From assembly GCA_902772715.1 (NCBI GenBank), contig CACYBT010000084.1, positions 1-14,509 on the forward strand: 14,509 nucleotides of DNA, given 5' to 3'. The stretch comes from an uncultured Succinivibrio sp. (GTDB taxonomy: Bacteria; Pseudomonadota; Gammaproteobacteria; Enterobacterales; Succinivibrionaceae). Position numbers and translations under genes: made by a program. Positions 13,480 to 14,509 of this stretch are shown one piece after another. Each line of letters starts with the position of its first letter. The stretch's first letter is position 1. Under the pieces are notes generated by a model, which saw only the letters and a program-made list of their open reading frames with translations, did no database searches and was not told the DNA's origin.

Positions 13480-13938
13480 TTAGAGCGCAACCCTGTATTT
13501 TTCAGGCTCTAGAGGCTGACTGTTCTTGAGTTCCCTTAGCATATCCTTAGGTATAAGCTCCGGCTTTCTTTTGGCAAGATTCAAAAAGGCGATATCGCAT
13601 TCAAAAGTAAAGAGAACTTCGTTCCTCTCATTTGTGACCTCCTGATACATGCTAAGACTTGCAAACTTCACCTTAGTGGGAATACAGGTTATAGTCAGTA
13701 AATCATCAAGCCTCGCCGAATTCAGATACCGTCCCTTGATACTTCTTATGACAAAGCCTAAACCATCCTTTAACATCTGCTCCTGAGATACGCCAAACTG
13801 CCGTAAAAACTCAGTGCGGCAGCGTTCGCAGAACTTAAGATAGTTGGCGTAATAGACAATACCACCCGTATCGGTATCCTCATAATACACTCTAACCGTG
13901 ATCCCAAAAGGAGGCGTATGCATCTTACCATCATTCAT
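13480..13938 (-). CDS. ybgC: YbgC, Tol-Pal-associated acyl-CoA thioesterase
   Basis: YbgC is a cytoplasmic 4-hydroxybenzoyl-CoA-thioesterase-type hotdog enzyme encoded with tol-pal in most proteobacteria. The 152-residue protein has the family signature VRVYYEDTDTGGIVYYANYL (15-34) with D23 the expected catalytic aspartate, then KFCERCRTEFL (35-45), a helix to GLGFVIRSI, and LNSARLDDLLTI (73-84). The histidine found in the E. coli motif (VVYHASY) is Tyr here (IVYYANY), a substitution I recall as common in the wider family. The ATG at 13938 overlaps the ruvB stop by 8 nt; an internal ATG at 13923 is an alternative start that would remove five residues. Translation is probably coupled to ruvB. 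Confidence 0.93.
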   Translation of the reverse strand: MNDGKMHTPPFGITVRVYYEDTDTGGIVYYANYLKFCERCRTEFLRQFGVSQEQMLKDGLGFVIRSIKGRYLNSARLDDLLTITCIPTKVKFASLSMYQEVTNERNEVLFTFECDIAFLNLAKRKPELIPKDMLRELKNSQPLEPEKYRVAL

Positions 13939-14509
13939 TCTTACTAACTTCCGTGTTTAAATTAAATTTCTCATAGGCTTTTTTGGTGGCTACCCGTCCG
14001 TTTCTTGAACGCTGCACAAATCCTTGCTGAATTATATAAGGCTCTACTACATTCTCAAGGGTATCCCGATCATGTCCCAAGGATGCCGCCAGTGATTCAA
14101 TCCCCACAGGTCCACCGTTAAAATCCTCAATCATGGTTAAAAGATAGTGTCTGTCAAATTCATCAAAGCCATCCTCATCAATACGCAGCATTTTTAAGGC
14201 GGCTTTCGCAATTTCAAGACTGATGCTGCCATCCCCCCGCACCTGTGCATAATCCCGCACCCGACGCAAGAGTCTGTTGGCCACCCTAGGAGTACCTCGC
14301 GAACGCGAGGCAATCTCCATAGAAGCCTCATTAGAGATCTTAATATCCAATTTTTTTGCCGAGGCCCTGACAATAATATTTAGTTCAGAACTTGAATAAA
14401 ACTTTAACTGTAAAATGATCCCAAAGCGCGCTCTTAATGGTGAGGTTAAAGTGCCGGCTCGAGTAGTGGCACCCACTAAAGTAAAAGGGTTTAAGTTAAT
14501 CTTGATGGA
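13931..14509 (-). CDS. ruvB: Holliday junction branch migration helicase RuvB, C-terminal part
   Basis: RuvB is the AAA+ motor that drives Holliday junction branch migration with RuvA. The frame is open to the window edge; the visible 192 residues begin SIKINLNPFTLVGATTRAGT, matching the region before sensor 1 and the arginine finger. LTSPLRARFGI, the sensor 2 segment SRGTPRVANRLLRRVRDYAQ, the DFNGGPVGIESLAASLG helix and the winged-helix end with YIIQQGFVQRSRNGRVATKKAYEKF follow. The N-terminal Walker A and B regions lie outside the window. The C-terminus is normal, and the stop overlaps the ybgC start by 8 nt. ruvB just before ybgC-tol-pal is the usual gammaproteobacterial order. Confidence 0.96.
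   Translation of the reverse strand, partial: SIKINLNPFTLVGATTRAGTLTSPLRARFGIILQLKFYSSSELNIIVRASAKKLDIKISNEASMEIASRSRGTPRVANRLLRRVRDYAQVRGDGSISLEIAKAALKMLRIDEDGFDEFDRHYLLTMIEDFNGGPVGIESLAASLGHDRDTLENVVEPYIIQQGFVQRSRNGRVATKKAYEKFNLNTEVSKNE

Overview
The window reads as chromosomal core sequence from a Gram-negative gammaproteobacterium. The ruvB-ybgC-tolQRAB-pal-cpoB order on the minus strand is the standard proteobacterial arrangement, and Pal carries a clear lipobox. The AT-leaning sequence, the DUF2802 protein, an anaerobe-style GH36 alpha-galactosidase and a Firmicutes-style YolD/Y-family polymerase pair make a gut gammaproteobacterium plausible, for example a relative of the Succinivibrionaceae. 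That placement is inference, not something the sequence proves.

Layout from left to right: (1) 1-197, plus strand, the C-terminal tail of a protein resembling the PD-(D/E)XK nuclease domain found on AAA-ATPase-like proteins. (2) 198-683, a gene-free stretch with several perfect or near-perfect inverted repeats and candidate promoter elements. (3) 684-1969, plus strand, a membrane-anchored DUF2802 protein followed 5 nt later by a CinA-C/PncC amidase. (4) 1949-3622, minus strand, a cytoplasmic GH36-type alpha-galactosidase whose 3' end overlaps pncC by 21 bp. (5) 3744-8020, minus strand, a tightly packed run anmK > membrane metallophosphoesterase > YolD-like protein > UvrX-like Y-family DNA polymerase. 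(6) 8058-13326, minus strand, tolQ-tolR-tolA-tolB-pal-cpoB. (7) 13480-14509, minus strand, ybgC and the C-terminal half of ruvB, overlapping by 8 bp.

How the genes work together: TolQ and TolR form the proton-driven motor, TolA spans the periplasm, TolB and Pal complete the trans-envelope link used for outer-membrane constriction, and CpoB links this to peptidoglycan synthesis. AnmK, directly downstream, recycles anhydro-MurNAc from peptidoglycan. YolD and the polymerase form a separate DNA-damage-tolerance pair that looks transferred from Firmicutes and is now embedded, by an 8 bp overlap, behind a metallophosphoesterase gene. PncC salvages nicotinamide mononucleotide and the alpha-galactosidase would cleave imported raffinose or melibiose-type sugars.

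The less ordinary points are the YolD-polymerase pair in a proteobacterial operon, the inverted-repeat-rich spacer at 198-683, a long low-complexity C-terminal tail on TolQ, a 24 bp tandem repeat inside tolA, an unusual cysteine set in TolA domain III, and intrinsic terminators after pal and at the cpoB stop codon. I found no CRISPR array, tRNA, rRNA, insertion sequence or convincing new multi-gene defence system.
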